A stretch of 36,904 nt of DNA from a virus. The translations under genes and the position numbers were made by a program. Each line of letters begins with the position of its first letter. Positions within the stretch are counted from its first letter, which is position 1. Under the pieces are notes generated by a model, which searched no databases, was not told the DNA's origin, and saw only the letters and a program-made list of their open reading frames with translations. The stretch spans positions 1 through 36,904 of IMG/VR virus record IMGVR_UViG_3300024346_000225; one strand, written 5' to 3'. Below are positions 1 through 6,263 of the stretch, in pieces.

Positions 1-157
1 TGAGGTTCTAAGGGGTGAGACTATTAACCACCCTAATATACCGGCTTTCGAGTGTCATAAAATGACGACATACAGGGAACATAGTGCGGCGTTGATGCGC
101 GATGATGCAAGATCTTTAAAGCGTGATGCTGATATTCAGAATATCCAAAGGCGGGTG
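1..157. repeat. Left copy of 157-bp terminal repeat
   Basis: Bases 1-157 match 36748-36904 with only two differences (T22 versus G36769, C145 versus A36892). Both fall at third codon positions of the gene that crosses the join and are silent. This is what an overlap between the ends of a contig from a circular or circularly permuted phage genome looks like, with the two differences reflecting strain variation. A fixed direct terminal repeat is possible but fits less well with the headful-type terminase. Confidence 0.95.
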
Positions 158-169
158 AGTAATGGATAA
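2..169 (+). CDS. Hypothetical protein, C-terminal part (gene crosses the contig join)
   Basis: This open frame has no start at the left edge; it is the end of the gene that begins at 36677. Joined across the repeat it encodes 79 residues ending in RRVSNG, with the stop at 167-169. The N-terminal part at the other end carries CxxC and further cysteines, so it may bind a metal. The C-terminal part seen here is charged and probably helical. The next gene starts at 162, overlapping by 8 bases, as expected in a tightly packed early operon. I do not recognise the family. Confidence 0.8.
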   Translation, partial: EVLRGETINHPNIPAFECHKMTTYREHSAALMRDDARSLKRDADIQNIQRRVSNG

Positions 170-533
170 GATACTGGCAGAGTTCGAAATGGCGTGTGTT
201 GAATTGCTGCCAAAAGATGCTGCAAGACGAATACTAAGCGCAGAAGGTCTTTATAATAATCCTAGAACATTAGAGTTGTTTGATATGTTCGAAGCAGGCT
301 ACGAAGCAGCCAAGGCTAGTGAGTGGGTAAGCGTTGAGGATGAATTGCCGAGCGCTGGCGTAGATGTATTAATTTCTTCAAATTACGGGATTACAACAGG
401 CGAATATTCTATATTTTCAGAGAGCTTACAGGATCGCGAGTCAGGAAATAACGTTGGCATGGCGAATATGAGTGGACTGGTATTTACTCCTACCCACTGG
501 ATGCCACTACCAAAAGGCCCAAGCGATGAATGA
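162..533 (+). CDS. DUF551-like phage protein
   Basis: A 123-residue protein. Its second half has the DUF551 pattern: EWVSVEDELPSAG near residues 53-65, then VLISS, and a closing THWMPLPKGP near 111-120. Such proteins are common in early regions of temperate and lytic phages of Gammaproteobacteria; their function is unknown. The first 50 residues are helical and have the GYEAAK type motif often seen in these proteins. It overlaps the previous gene by 8 bases and the next start by 8 bases, so it is part of the same early transcript. Confidence 0.75.
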   Translation: MDKILAEFEMACVELLPKDAARRILSAEGLYNNPRTLELFDMFEAGYEAAKASEWVSVEDELPSAGVDVLISSNYGITTGEYSIFSESLQDRESGNNVGMANMSGLVFTPTHWMPLPKGPSDE

Positions 534-963
534 CCTACTAGACAAACTCGACGCAGTAATAAAAACCGGAGTCACTAGCGCAGACCAAGCAAACGATCTA
601 ATCGTTCAGTGCTATAACGCGATAACTGATTTACAAGCGAAATCTGACAAACCAAAAAAAAGGACAACGACTCAGAATGCAGCTATGCATAAGTATTTCC
701 AGCTAATGGCGCAAGCGCTTAATGATGCTGGGTATAGCTATAGTGATTTTATAGAGCTGGTGGAGAAAAAGGGTAATCAAGTTGAGTGGACTGAAAGTAA
801 CTTTAAAGAAACAGGCTGGCGCATAGTTCAAAAAGCGATGTTTAACAAAGAGAGCACGTCCGACCTTGACACTCATGAAGTAACTAAGGTCTATGAGGTT
901 ATCAATAGTCGATTTGCTGAGTTGGCTGGTGTATCAATGGTTTTCCCGAATTGGAGGGGTTGA
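526..963 (+). CDS. NinB-like phage recombination-associated protein
   Basis: A 145-residue protein starting at the ATG that overlaps the previous stop (ATGAATGA). An in-frame start at 472 exists but would add a stretch translated from inside the DUF551-like gene. The core reads RTTTQNAAMHKYF (about residues 46-58), then ALNDAGY, WTESNFKE, and a C-terminal LDTHEVTKVYEVINSRF. The R-x-x-x-QN-x-x-x-H start and this helical layout are typical of phage proteins often called NinB-like. In lambda, NinB (Orf) helps load recombination proteins on SSB-coated DNA. The gene lies three genes before ninG, which supports a recombination role. The equivalence is inferred from pattern only. Confidence 0.55.
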   Translation: MNDLLDKLDAVIKTGVTSADQANDLIVQCYNAITDLQAKSDKPKKRTTTQNAAMHKYFQLMAQALNDAGYSYSDFIELVEKKGNQVEWTESNFKETGWRIVQKAMFNKESTSDLDTHEVTKVYEVINSRFAELAGVSMVFPNWRG

Positions 964-965
964 GA

Positions 966-1238
966 ATGAAGGCAAACGAAATTCTAAGAAATGGCGCTAA
1001 GCACATAGAAGATCGTGCAGCTAGTAGAGATACGGAAGGCGGCGAACGCTCAATGAAGCGATGTGTTGAGGCGTTCAATGCACTAGAAGGTACAGGATTA
1101 ACGGAGGCGCAAGGCTGGCGATTCATGGTCGTGCTGAAGCAGGCGCGGGCAACAGCAGGGAAGTTCAACATTGACGATTACGAAGATATGGCGGCTTATG
1201 CGGCATTAGCGGCAGAGTGTGAGAGTTCAAATGACTAA
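966..1238 (+). CDS. DUF6378-like phage protein
   Basis: A 90-residue protein. The start at 966 is preceded by a strong GGAGGGG ribosome site at 952-959; an earlier in-frame start at 951 lies inside that site. The pattern of an N-terminal ...RDTEGGERS... followed by LTEAQGWRFMVVLKQARAT and a closing DDYEDMAAYAALAAEC is that of the DUF6378 family, whose members usually end in a D-x-x-x-D-x-A-(G/A)-YAAL motif. These are small helical phage proteins of unknown function. The stop overlaps the next gene's start. Confidence 0.65.
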   Translation: MKANEILRNGAKHIEDRAASRDTEGGERSMKRCVEAFNALEGTGLTEAQGWRFMVVLKQARATAGKFNIDDYEDMAAYAALAAECESSND

Positions 1239-1428
1239 CTTAATCAAACCAGGTGAAGACGCTGCAATAAATCGCAAGCTCCAAAAATGCCACGAGGTCT
1301 ACGCGCGAAAAGGTAAGGGCGGGTTGATCGAAATGGTGCTAAAACTTTTCATCGAAGTTCGGCGGCTATCGATTGCTGTTGATCTTAAAGACGAACAATT
1401 AAAAAGGTTACGAAATGAGGAAATGTAA
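1231..1428 (+). CDS. Hypothetical small helical protein
   Basis: A 65-residue protein. ATG 1231 is preferred to the GTG at 1219 because it overlaps the preceding stop (ATGACTAA), the layout used throughout this cluster. The sequence is basic and helical, ending in a leucine-rich stretch (LSIAVDLKDEQLKRLRNEEM) that could form a short coiled coil. No family is recognised. It lies directly before ninG and overlaps it by 14 bases, so the two are likely translationally coupled. Confidence 0.6.
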   Translation: MTNLIKPGEDAAINRKLQKCHEVYARKGKGGLIEMVLKLFIEVRRLSIAVDLKDEQLKRLRNEEM

Positions 1429-2011
1429 ACAATGTAAGGCGGTAGAATTGCCATCGGTTGCAAAGTGTACATCCATACTTGAGAAAAAAGGCTATTGCTC
1501 TGTTGAATGTCTAGCAGATCACACAAAAGAAAAACGCATTGTTGCAGAGCAAAAGAAGAAAGCCAAAGAGCTAAAAGAAATGAAAGATCGCGTCGAAAGC
1601 CAAGGCGCAAAATCAAAGCTAATGCAGAGAGCACAGACATCGTTTAACGCTTACATTCGCGCAAGAGATGCAAAGCATGGCTGTATTAGTTGCGGCACTC
1701 TAAAAGCCGTCAATGGCGGCTACACTGGCGCTGGTGGTTGGGATGCTGGGCACTATCGAAGTCGCGGCGCAAGCCCAGAATTAAGATTTAATGAAGATAA
1801 TTGTTTTAAGCAGTGCGTTAGATGCAACCGGGATTCCAGTGGCAACGTAGTCAACATGCGAATCGGAATCTTAAAGCGAATCGGACAAGAAAGGCTAGAT
1901 GCAATCGAAGGGCCTCGCGAACCAGCTAAATACACAGCTAATGATTTGCGCGAAATAGCAGCGAAATACAAAGCCAAGCTAAAAGAAATAAATAATAACA
2001 AAAACGCATAA
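1415..2011 (+). CDS. ninG: NinG/Rap recombination endonuclease
   Basis: A 198-residue protein close to lambda NinG (Rap, about 204 residues), a structure-specific nuclease that acts on branched recombination intermediates such as D-loops and Holliday junctions. Visible elements are an N-terminal zinc-type pair C4/C7 and C28/C32, a basic coiled-coil region (40-70), then the nuclease core: CISC (90-93), WDAGHYRSR (109-117), ELRFNE (122-127) and CVRC (134-137). A short glycine-rich insertion (about 100-108) sits before WDAGH compared with lambda. Its presence, with RecT and SSB elsewhere, indicates a recombination pathway that could generate concatemers for packaging. Confidence 0.93.
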   Translation: MRKCKQCKAVELPSVAKCTSILEKKGYCSVECLADHTKEKRIVAEQKKKAKELKEMKDRVESQGAKSKLMQRAQTSFNAYIRARDAKHGCISCGTLKAVNGGYTGAGGWDAGHYRSRGASPELRFNEDNCFKQCVRCNRDSSGNVVNMRIGILKRIGQERLDAIEGPREPAKYTANDLREIAAKYKAKLKEINNNKNA

Positions 2012-2056
2012 CAAGTCTATTTAATGTTAGTAAGAATTCTAATCTAATACTAAATA

Positions 2057-2082
2057 GCGCTTTACTACGGCGCTTTACTACG
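2057..2082 (+). repeat. Perfect tandem 13-bp repeat in early promoter region
   Basis: Two head-to-tail copies of GCGCTTTACTACG (2057-2069 and 2070-2082), immediately before TAGTAT (2086-2091). A third partial copy (GC) follows. The repeat lies where a -35 region and spacer would be expected for the following gene, so one copy may be a recent duplication changing promoter spacing, or the pair may be a regulator site. Confidence 0.8.
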
Positions 2083-2085
2083 GCA

Positions 2086-2126
2086 TAGTATCTGTATTGA
2101 AACGAACAACGCAGAGCGAGAAAGTC
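2086..2126 (+). promoter_or_regulatory. Shared early leader motif (TAGTAT plus GAAACGAACAAC...GCGAGAAA)
   Basis: The segment TAGTAT, then TTGAAACGAACAAC, then GCGAGAAA directly before the start at 2127 matches the leaders before 29720 (TAGTAT, CGAAACAAACAACAGCG, AGAAACGAA) and before 31720 (TAGTGT, CAACGAACAGAAGCGAGAA). TAGTAT is the likely -10 element by analogy with the divergent promoter pair at 29582-29685. The -35 element here is unclear because of the tandem repeat. Confidence 0.5.
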
Positions 2127-2378
2127 ATGAAAATATTATCTAACGCAGCAATGAACGCACACAGCATCGAGAAAGTGGCAATAATAGTTAATCAAGTTTG
2201 CGCTGATACTGCGACAGCTGAAGAAATCGCAGCACAGTACGCGGTACAAGCATGCTTAAGCAACGATGACGAAGTGGTCGGTGATTTGGTTGAAGTTCAT
2301 CTTGAGTTTTTGGCAGAAGCGGGCGGAGATTTCGAGTTTAGAGAAGCCAAAAAATTAGCATTAGCGTGGGAAGTATAA
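2127..2378 (+). CDS. Hypothetical early protein
   Basis: An 83-residue acidic, helical protein. I chose ATG 2127 because it follows a GCGAGAAA leader shared with two other operon-first genes; an upstream TTG at 2097 is in frame but would lie inside that leader. Short amphipathic helices are separated by polar turns (for example VNQVCADTATAEEIAAQYAVQACL). No family is recognised. It is the first gene after an 85-base gap and probably opens a new transcript that continues into the HTH gene. Confidence 0.6.
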   Translation: MKILSNAAMNAHSIEKVAIIVNQVCADTATAEEIAAQYAVQACLSNDDEVVGDLVEVHLEFLAEAGGDFEFREAKKLALAWEV

Positions 2379-2379
2379 A

Positions 2380-2574
2380 ATGACACCTGAACAACTAAAA
2401 AAGGCCCGCTTAGATGCTGGACTCTCTCAAGAAGAAGCGGCGGCCTTGGTCTACATTAGCACATCGAATTGGCGCAAATGGGAGAGTGAAATGCCACTGG
2501 GCAAAGCTGAACGAAACAACCGAAGAGCCCGAGTCGAACTGTTTGAATTCAAGGTAAGGGAGCAATCAAAATGA
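2380..2574 (+). CDS. XRE-type helix-turn-helix DNA-binding protein
   Basis: A 64-residue protein made almost entirely of a Cro/CI-type HTH: MTPEQLKKARLDAGLSQEEA with the recognition-helix region ALVYISTSNWRKWES (about 22-36). Proteins of this type bind operator DNA as dimers. The short length lacks any oligomerisation or protease-sensing domain, so it resembles Cro-like or accessory phage regulators rather than a full repressor. It lies one base after its upstream partner and overlaps the start of the next small gene by 4 bases. Confidence 0.8.
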   Translation: MTPEQLKKARLDAGLSQEEAAALVYISTSNWRKWESEMPLGKAERNNRRARVELFEFKVREQSK

Positions 2575-2687
2575 ACGGCGTATATGTAAGCAGCAGAATG
2601 GCAGTCGAGTTCATGCTAAGTCATCCGAACCGCCATATCGTTGCAACCAGCGGGCATTGGTGCCTGTTTGAAAAGTGGGGAGAGTAA
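2571..2687 (+). CDS. Hypothetical small protein (38 aa)
   Basis: A short frame in the gap between the HTH gene and the next gene; it starts with ATG overlapping the HTH stop (ATGA) and ends two bases before the next start. The product begins MNGVYVSSRMAVEFML and ends with CLFEKWGE. No domain is recognised. The tight junctions on both sides are the main evidence that it is translated. Confidence 0.5.
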   Translation: MNGVYVSSRMAVEFMLSHPNRHIVATSGHWCLFEKWGE

Positions 2688-2688
2688 A

Positions 2689-2961
2689 ATGGATAATAGC
2701 TCAGGGCAAAATTGCAATTGCATCGAAGTACGTAACGTAGATGATAGGCCGTCGTGGTGGCACAAATTAACAGCAACACAGCAAGCAGAGCATAAGAACT
2801 TTGAAGAAATGCAACGTCACTACCTTTTTGGCGGCGAAATATTTATAAGTTCAAAGCCTGATTTAATTGAAGGCGTTAAAAGCGTAAATCATAAGCCGTT
2901 TCCAAAAGAAACTAACACTGATCAGCCATATTGGAGAAGCTTGGAGAATCATAATGACTAA
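2689..2961 (+). CDS. Hypothetical early protein
   Basis: A 90-residue protein starting at ATG 2689, with GGGGAGAG just upstream as ribosome site; a start at 2641 is possible but lies inside the preceding small gene. The N-terminus has a CNC motif and a tryptophan pair (PSWWHKLTA), and the middle is aromatic and charged. No family is recognised. It overlaps the next gene by 8 bases (ATGACTAA), consistent with translational coupling. Confidence 0.6.
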   Translation: MDNSSGQNCNCIEVRNVDDRPSWWHKLTATQQAEHKNFEEMQRHYLFGGEIFISSKPDLIEGVKSVNHKPFPKETNTDQPYWRSLENHND

Positions 2962-3901
2962 CGAATATAGAGCAATAACCGAAGATGACATAATGCAGGA
3001 AGGTGACGAGATTTTTCATCAAGGCGCATGGATAAAGCAAGTGCCAATATTCGGGGCTGAGTATAGGTTGCTTGCAACTGAGTTGACTAGATACCGCCGC
3101 CCAATAGCCAATGACAGCTACGCAAGCCAAACAGGCCCAGTGGTCGATAAACTGACTAAAGCAGCTGATCTAATAATGGATGAAGTGGCAAGTAATCACG
3201 TTGGTTACTCTCAATGCTTAGCTGCTGCTTCTCGTGTGTTCGATGCATGTATCAATAACCAGGAAGATGATATGGAATACTTATTTGCACTTGCGCCAAC
3301 CGGCTCCACCACTGTGTTTCCAAATCTAGCAATTCCAGAGCGCGAGCGGACGTTGAATTTGTGGGCGGATATTTACTCAACGTGGGGTGATTTAGCCACC
3401 AATGAACGACTAATCACCGGTGCGCGTGCAATAACAGAAAACGATTGGCGCGAACGACGTGAATTACGAAAGAGCGCAGGTTTGATTGATGTGAATGATG
3501 TAGCGCCGATGCCTGAGCCGCAAGAGTGGGATGGTGAAGGTCTGCCACCGGCTGGGGTTGAGTGTCGAGTAATTCCGCACAATGCCTCATGGGGTTTTAA
3601 ATCAAGTTCTCAGCCTCATGGCTTTGTTGTTGCGTATAACAACGAAGAATTTTGGTGGAAAAATAGTACAGGATTTCAAACAATATCAAGAATCGATAAA
3701 GTTGATTTCGAAGCAATCAAAACCGAGCCAGCAGAGGCAGAGAAAGAGGCGGAGGCCAAAAATCGCCTTAAGTTCTGCTATGCCGCTGAGGATATATTCT
3801 CAAATGTTAATTCGATATCAATGCGCCAATCTAATCAGCATGAAATAGCTGGAGCATTTTATGACGCAGGCTATCGACTAAAGGAGAGCGGCAATGAGTG
3901 A
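2954..3901 (+). CDS. Hypothetical mosaic phage protein
   Basis: A 315-residue cytoplasmic protein that seems to be built from several short modules common in phage early genes. The N-terminal 45 residues (YRAITEDDIMQEGDEIF...W) look like a small beta module; a helical middle follows; near residue 190 is WDGEGLPPAGVECRV, a module found in many phages; the C-terminal 45 residues (YAAEDIFSN...EIAGAFYDAGYRL) are a helical tail. No enzymatic motif is visible. It may be a modular adaptor; its function is unknown. The stop overlaps the next start by 8 bases (ATGAGTGA). Confidence 0.6.
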   Translation: MTNEYRAITEDDIMQEGDEIFHQGAWIKQVPIFGAEYRLLATELTRYRRPIANDSYASQTGPVVDKLTKAADLIMDEVASNHVGYSQCLAAASRVFDACINNQEDDMEYLFALAPTGSTTVFPNLAIPERERTLNLWADIYSTWGDLATNERLITGARAITENDWRERRELRKSAGLIDVNDVAPMPEPQEWDGEGLPPAGVECRVIPHNASWGFKSSSQPHGFVVAYNNEEFWWKNSTGFQTISRIDKVDFEAIKTEPAEAEKEAEAKNRLKFCYAAEDIFSNVNSISMRQSNQHEIAGAFYDAGYRLKESGNE

Positions 3902-4184
3902 TTACGTTGCAACTTGTGAAATTGAAACAATATCGTTCTCAGGCGAAGGCGCTACACCAGAATTAGCCATGGAGGACTTTCTTAGTAATGGTGAGTTTGA
4001 GCAATATTGCGAATGTCAGTGTATCAAATCCGGCGAAATTATGACTGTAAGAGTTTACGAGTCAATAAGTTCAGAGGAAATGGACTACGAAGAAAAAGAA
4101 ATGGCAGAGAGTTACGGATGGGATTTTGCTACTAGGGGTCAGCCTGTGATTGTCAGGCAGGTTGAATACAGGGTCTGGCAATGA
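3894..4184 (+). CDS. Hypothetical acidic early protein
   Basis: A 96-residue acidic protein starting within the end of the previous gene. It begins YVATCEIETISFSGEGATPELA, an alternating beta pattern, and ends with QPVIVRQVEYRVWQ; a glutamate-rich central segment (SSEEMDYEEKEMAES) is notable. Such acidic small phage proteins can mimic DNA or inhibit host enzymes, but nothing here identifies a target. The ribosome site AAGGAGAG (3881-3888) lies 5 bases before ATG 3894. Confidence 0.6.
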   Translation: MSDYVATCEIETISFSGEGATPELAMEDFLSNGEFEQYCECQCIKSGEIMTVRVYESISSEEMDYEEKEMAESYGWDFATRGQPVIVRQVEYRVWQ

Positions 4185-4339
4185 GTGATTGTAGAGCAAA
4201 ATTCGAAGAAGAAAACCCAGTCCCTGACGGCGTAATATGGTGGTTTCGCGTATACGCTGGGAATACACCTAAGTTTGATGCGGCAGCTGATGAATATCAA
4301 AAACGATATTTGGAGTGGATGGAGGCTCATCATGAGTAA
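4181..4339 (+). CDS. Hypothetical small protein (52 aa)
   Basis: A short frame bridging two genes: ATG 4181 overlaps the previous stop and its own stop overlaps the next start (ATGAGTAA). The product has a PVPDGVIWWFRVYAG stretch and a helical C-terminus (AADEYQKRYLEWMEAHHE). No domain is recognised. The gap would otherwise be an unexplained 150 bases inside a tightly packed operon. Confidence 0.6.
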   Translation: MSDCRAKFEEENPVPDGVIWWFRVYAGNTPKFDAAADEYQKRYLEWMEAHHE

Positions 4340-4649
4340 CAAAACAGAACTAAAACCAACAGTTAAACTAAATGGTGACATAATTACTATAAATGACCAA
4401 TTGATGATCAATGTTCCTATGTCAATTAACGCAAAAGATTTCGATTTGACTTTAGTTAATGCGCTCTGGTCAATTATTAATGATCTACGTGAACTAGATA
4501 AAGTCAGTACTGATATGTTAATGGTTTTAACAACAGAGCGTGATGCGCTAAAGGCTGAGAATGAGCGGCTACGCTTGGGAGTTCAGAACCTGTTAGAAGA
4601 TCGCGCTGAAATACTTGGAACGATAAGGGATATCGCTAGGAGTATGTGA
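4332..4649 (+). CDS. Hypothetical protein with C-terminal coiled coil
   Basis: A 105-residue protein. The start at ATG 4332 overlaps the preceding stop and follows GGATGGAGG; an upstream in-frame ATG at 4275 lies inside the previous gene. The N-terminal third is beta-like (VKLNGDIITINDQLMINVPM), the C-terminal half has heptad-like leucines (LRELDKV...ERDALKAENERLRLGVQNLLEDR), as in many small phage early proteins. It is the last gene of this cluster before the non-coding region. Confidence 0.6.
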   Translation: MSNKTELKPTVKLNGDIITINDQLMINVPMSINAKDFDLTLVNALWSIINDLRELDKVSTDMLMVLTTERDALKAENERLRLGVQNLLEDRAEILGTIRDIARSM

Positions 4650-4802
4650 CATGATTGAAAACGTAAGGGGTAAATAGTAAACTAAGCGAATCAAGATAGC
4701 CAAATATCCCCGACAGGGCTAGGAGGTGATTACTCACAATCTGCAACAGGTCACTGCTAAACCTGAGCCTGACACTCTGCGAAGAGTCTGGTAGTTCACT
4801 AT
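4650..4802 (+). ncRNA. Hairpin-rich non-coding segment upstream of tRNA-like element
   Basis: There is no gene here. Successive hairpins can be drawn on the + strand: TAGCC (4697-4701) with GGCTA (4717-4721); GTGA-TTAC-TCAC (4726-4737); CAGGT (4747-4751) with ACCTG (4761-4765); ACTCT-GCGA-AGAGT (4774-4787), closed by a GNRA-type tetraloop. With the tRNA-like element that follows, this looks like one structured transcript. The family is not recognised. Confidence 0.45.
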
Positions 4803-4891
4803 GCGGATACAGCACGAGGTCGTGCAACTGTTAACCTAAGCAGTCGGAGTCTACTAGCGTAGGACGGGTTCGATTCCCACGATCCGCTCCA
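4803..4891 (+). tRNA. tRNA-like element with long variable arm (degenerate or unusual tRNA)
   Basis: The acceptor strands GCGGAT (4803-4808) and ATCCGC (4882-4887) pair, followed by T and an encoded CCA (4889-4891). A D-like arm GCAC/GTGC (4812-4825) has GG in its loop. An anticodon-like stem ACTGT/GCAGT (4827-4844) has an 8-base loop TAACCTAA. A long variable arm CTAC/GTAG (4851-4862) follows. The TTCGATT loop is closed by GGG/CCC (4866-4878). Problems: two mismatched pairs at the base of the T-stem, one at the base of the acceptor, no T8, and an unusual anticodon loop. No amino acid is assigned. It is either a decayed type II tRNA or a tRNA mimic. Confidence 0.5.
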
Positions 4892-4903
4892 ATTACCTTT
4901 CCT

Positions 4904-4932
4904 TTGCCATTCCTTGGCGCATAGCGTAAAAT
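4904..4932 (+). promoter_or_regulatory. Strong sigma70-type promoter for the late region
   Basis: TTGCCA (4904-4909) and TAAAAT (4927-4932) are separated by 17 bases; each matches consensus at five of six positions. It sits 27 bases upstream of the first late gene (start 4959), just after the tRNA-like element. It probably drives the fibre, packaging and head genes, though host RNA polymerase alone would not explain late timing. Confidence 0.65.
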
Positions 4933-4958
4933 TACACGAAAATCAATGAGTTTGAATT

Positions 4959-6080
4959 ATGGCAGACGTAGGCAACTACCCAACAAAAGATAGCATTAGC
5001 AACGGCGATCAATTCATAGCTTACGAAACTTCTAGTGGTCAAGTTGTTAAAATACCCTACAGCGTACTTCGTGAAGCACTGGCGACAACTTTTAGGCAGC
5101 TAACTGACACCCCAGGGTCTTATGTTGGTCAGTTCGGTAAAACGCTCGTCGTAAATAGCACGGAAACAGGGTTAGAGTTCACGACAGCCGCAGCCCCGTC
5201 TGCATATCTTGGGTTGACTGATACGCCTGGGTCATATACTGGGCAAGGCCTAAAGCAGCCCCGCGTTAACACTGGTGAGACCGGTATAGAATTTAGTGAT
5301 CCTTTATTCACGGGCCTAGTAGACACGCCAACAACTTACGTTGGACAGGCCAGTAAGTTGGCAAAGGTAAATACTGGAGAGACTGCGCTAGAATTCAGCG
5401 ATATTAATTTTATTGATTTGGCCGATACTCCGGCCTCAATGGGCGCGCCAGGGCAACTTATTAAAGTAAACCCAGGTGGTACCGCCCTAGAATACACTTC
5501 AGAAGCCTTCATTCAACTTCCTGACACACCGGCAACCTATGCAGCCCAAGGATTAAAAGTTGCAAGAGTTAATGTGGCTGAGAATGCTATAGAATTTGTC
5601 GATACAGCATCAACACAAACTACCGGATGGGCATTATACCAAGACGATGTTTATACGTCTGGCGCACCATTTGTTATTAGCGCTGGAGTCACCTCAGACT
5701 TGCCAAACAATGCGGCGACAATAATTGACACTTTCGTACCTCCTGGTGTTACGGTCCTTTACGATGGGACGGTAATAACACCAGAAAACATAGGTGATGC
5801 CTATGAGATCAGGATTGATTTTAAAACGAGTAACAATAACGTTTCCGGTCTTGCTGACCTAATTATTGATATTGGAGCTCCGGTAGGAGCTATTGCCACT
5901 CGAACATTCTCCTTTCCTAAGGGGGCCGGAACAACAATTGACTACTCAACTACAACGGCGTTTTACTCACTGGCAACATTCGTTACTAATGGCGGGACCA
6001 TTAAAATAAATTCAATAACTGGTGATACCTCGGTTTGGGATATATCGTATACTATTTTTAGAACACACAAAGGCAGTTAA
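4959..6080 (+). CDS. Virion fibre-like protein with five LTDTP repeats and C-terminal jelly-roll-like domain
   Basis: A 373-residue protein. After a short N-terminal beta segment (1-44) come five imperfect repeats of about 35 residues (near 45-74, 83-112, 117-146, 151-179, 184-213), each with a core (L/V)xDTPxxY followed by GQ.x.K...VN..ET.(L/I)EF. Such repeats occur in trimeric phage fibres and head or neck appendages. The C-terminal 155 residues start with GWALYQDDVYTSG and end with ISYTIFRTHKGS, a beta-rich receptor-binding type domain seen in many phage structural proteins. Its location before terminase is unlike P22. It may be an extra host-binding fibre or head decoration. The repeat number may vary between relatives. 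Confidence 0.75.
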   Translation: MADVGNYPTKDSISNGDQFIAYETSSGQVVKIPYSVLREALATTFRQLTDTPGSYVGQFGKTLVVNSTETGLEFTTAAAPSAYLGLTDTPGSYTGQGLKQPRVNTGETGIEFSDPLFTGLVDTPTTYVGQASKLAKVNTGETALEFSDINFIDLADTPASMGAPGQLIKVNPGGTALEYTSEAFIQLPDTPATYAAQGLKVARVNVAENAIEFVDTASTQTTGWALYQDDVYTSGAPFVISAGVTSDLPNNAATIIDTFVPPGVTVLYDGTVITPENIGDAYEIRIDFKTSNNNVSGLADLIIDIGAPVGAIATRTFSFPKGAGTTIDYSTTTAFYSLATFVTNGGTIKINSITGDTSVWDISYTIFRTHKGS

Positions 6081-6125
6081 ACGCAGTGTCGGCGAACGGC
6101 ATATACTGAGTAAGCAGGCAAACTT
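6081..6125 (+). promoter_or_regulatory. Leader with small hairpin before small gene
   Basis: The bases GTCG-GCGAA-CGGC (about 6090-6102) can form a hairpin, followed by CATATACTGAGT and a closing AAACTTATGA at the start. This resembles the leader before the scaffold gene (GCATATACCGAGT...AAGCTTATGA), suggesting a related regulatory element at two late genes. The hairpin itself is short and uses one G-T pair. Confidence 0.35.
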
Positions 6126-6263
6126 ATGAAAGCAGCAGTAACATTAAACGGAAAGCCGTTAAGTCATTACAGTGACGAAGAGATAGCTCACGCATTAGCA
6201 AAAGAAACTGAAGAGGACTTGACGGATCAAGAGCAAGAAACAATCGACGGAGCGACTGACTAA
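6126..6263 (+). CDS. Hypothetical small acidic protein (45 aa)
   Basis: The product starts MKAAVTLNGKPLSHYSDEEI and becomes strongly acidic (KETEEDLTDQEQETIDGATD). Its stop overlaps the small terminase start by one base (TAATG), so the two are probably coupled. No family is recognised. Small acidic genes directly before terS occur in several podophages, but a packaging role is only a guess. Confidence 0.6.
   Translation: MKAAVTLNGKPLSHYSDEEIAHALAKETEEDLTDQEQETIDGATD

Noticed and set aside
472-525. Longer start for the NinB-like gene
   Set aside because: The added residues are translated from inside the DUF551-like gene in another frame; ATG 526 overlaps its stop in the usual way.
2097-2126. 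TTG start for the gene at 2127
   Set aside because: It lies inside a leader motif shared with two other operons and lacks a ribosome site; ATG 2127 follows GCGAGAAA.
4636-4827. Leftward reading frame across the non-coding region
   Set aside because: It has no family or ribosome-site support and lies on the structured RNA region.
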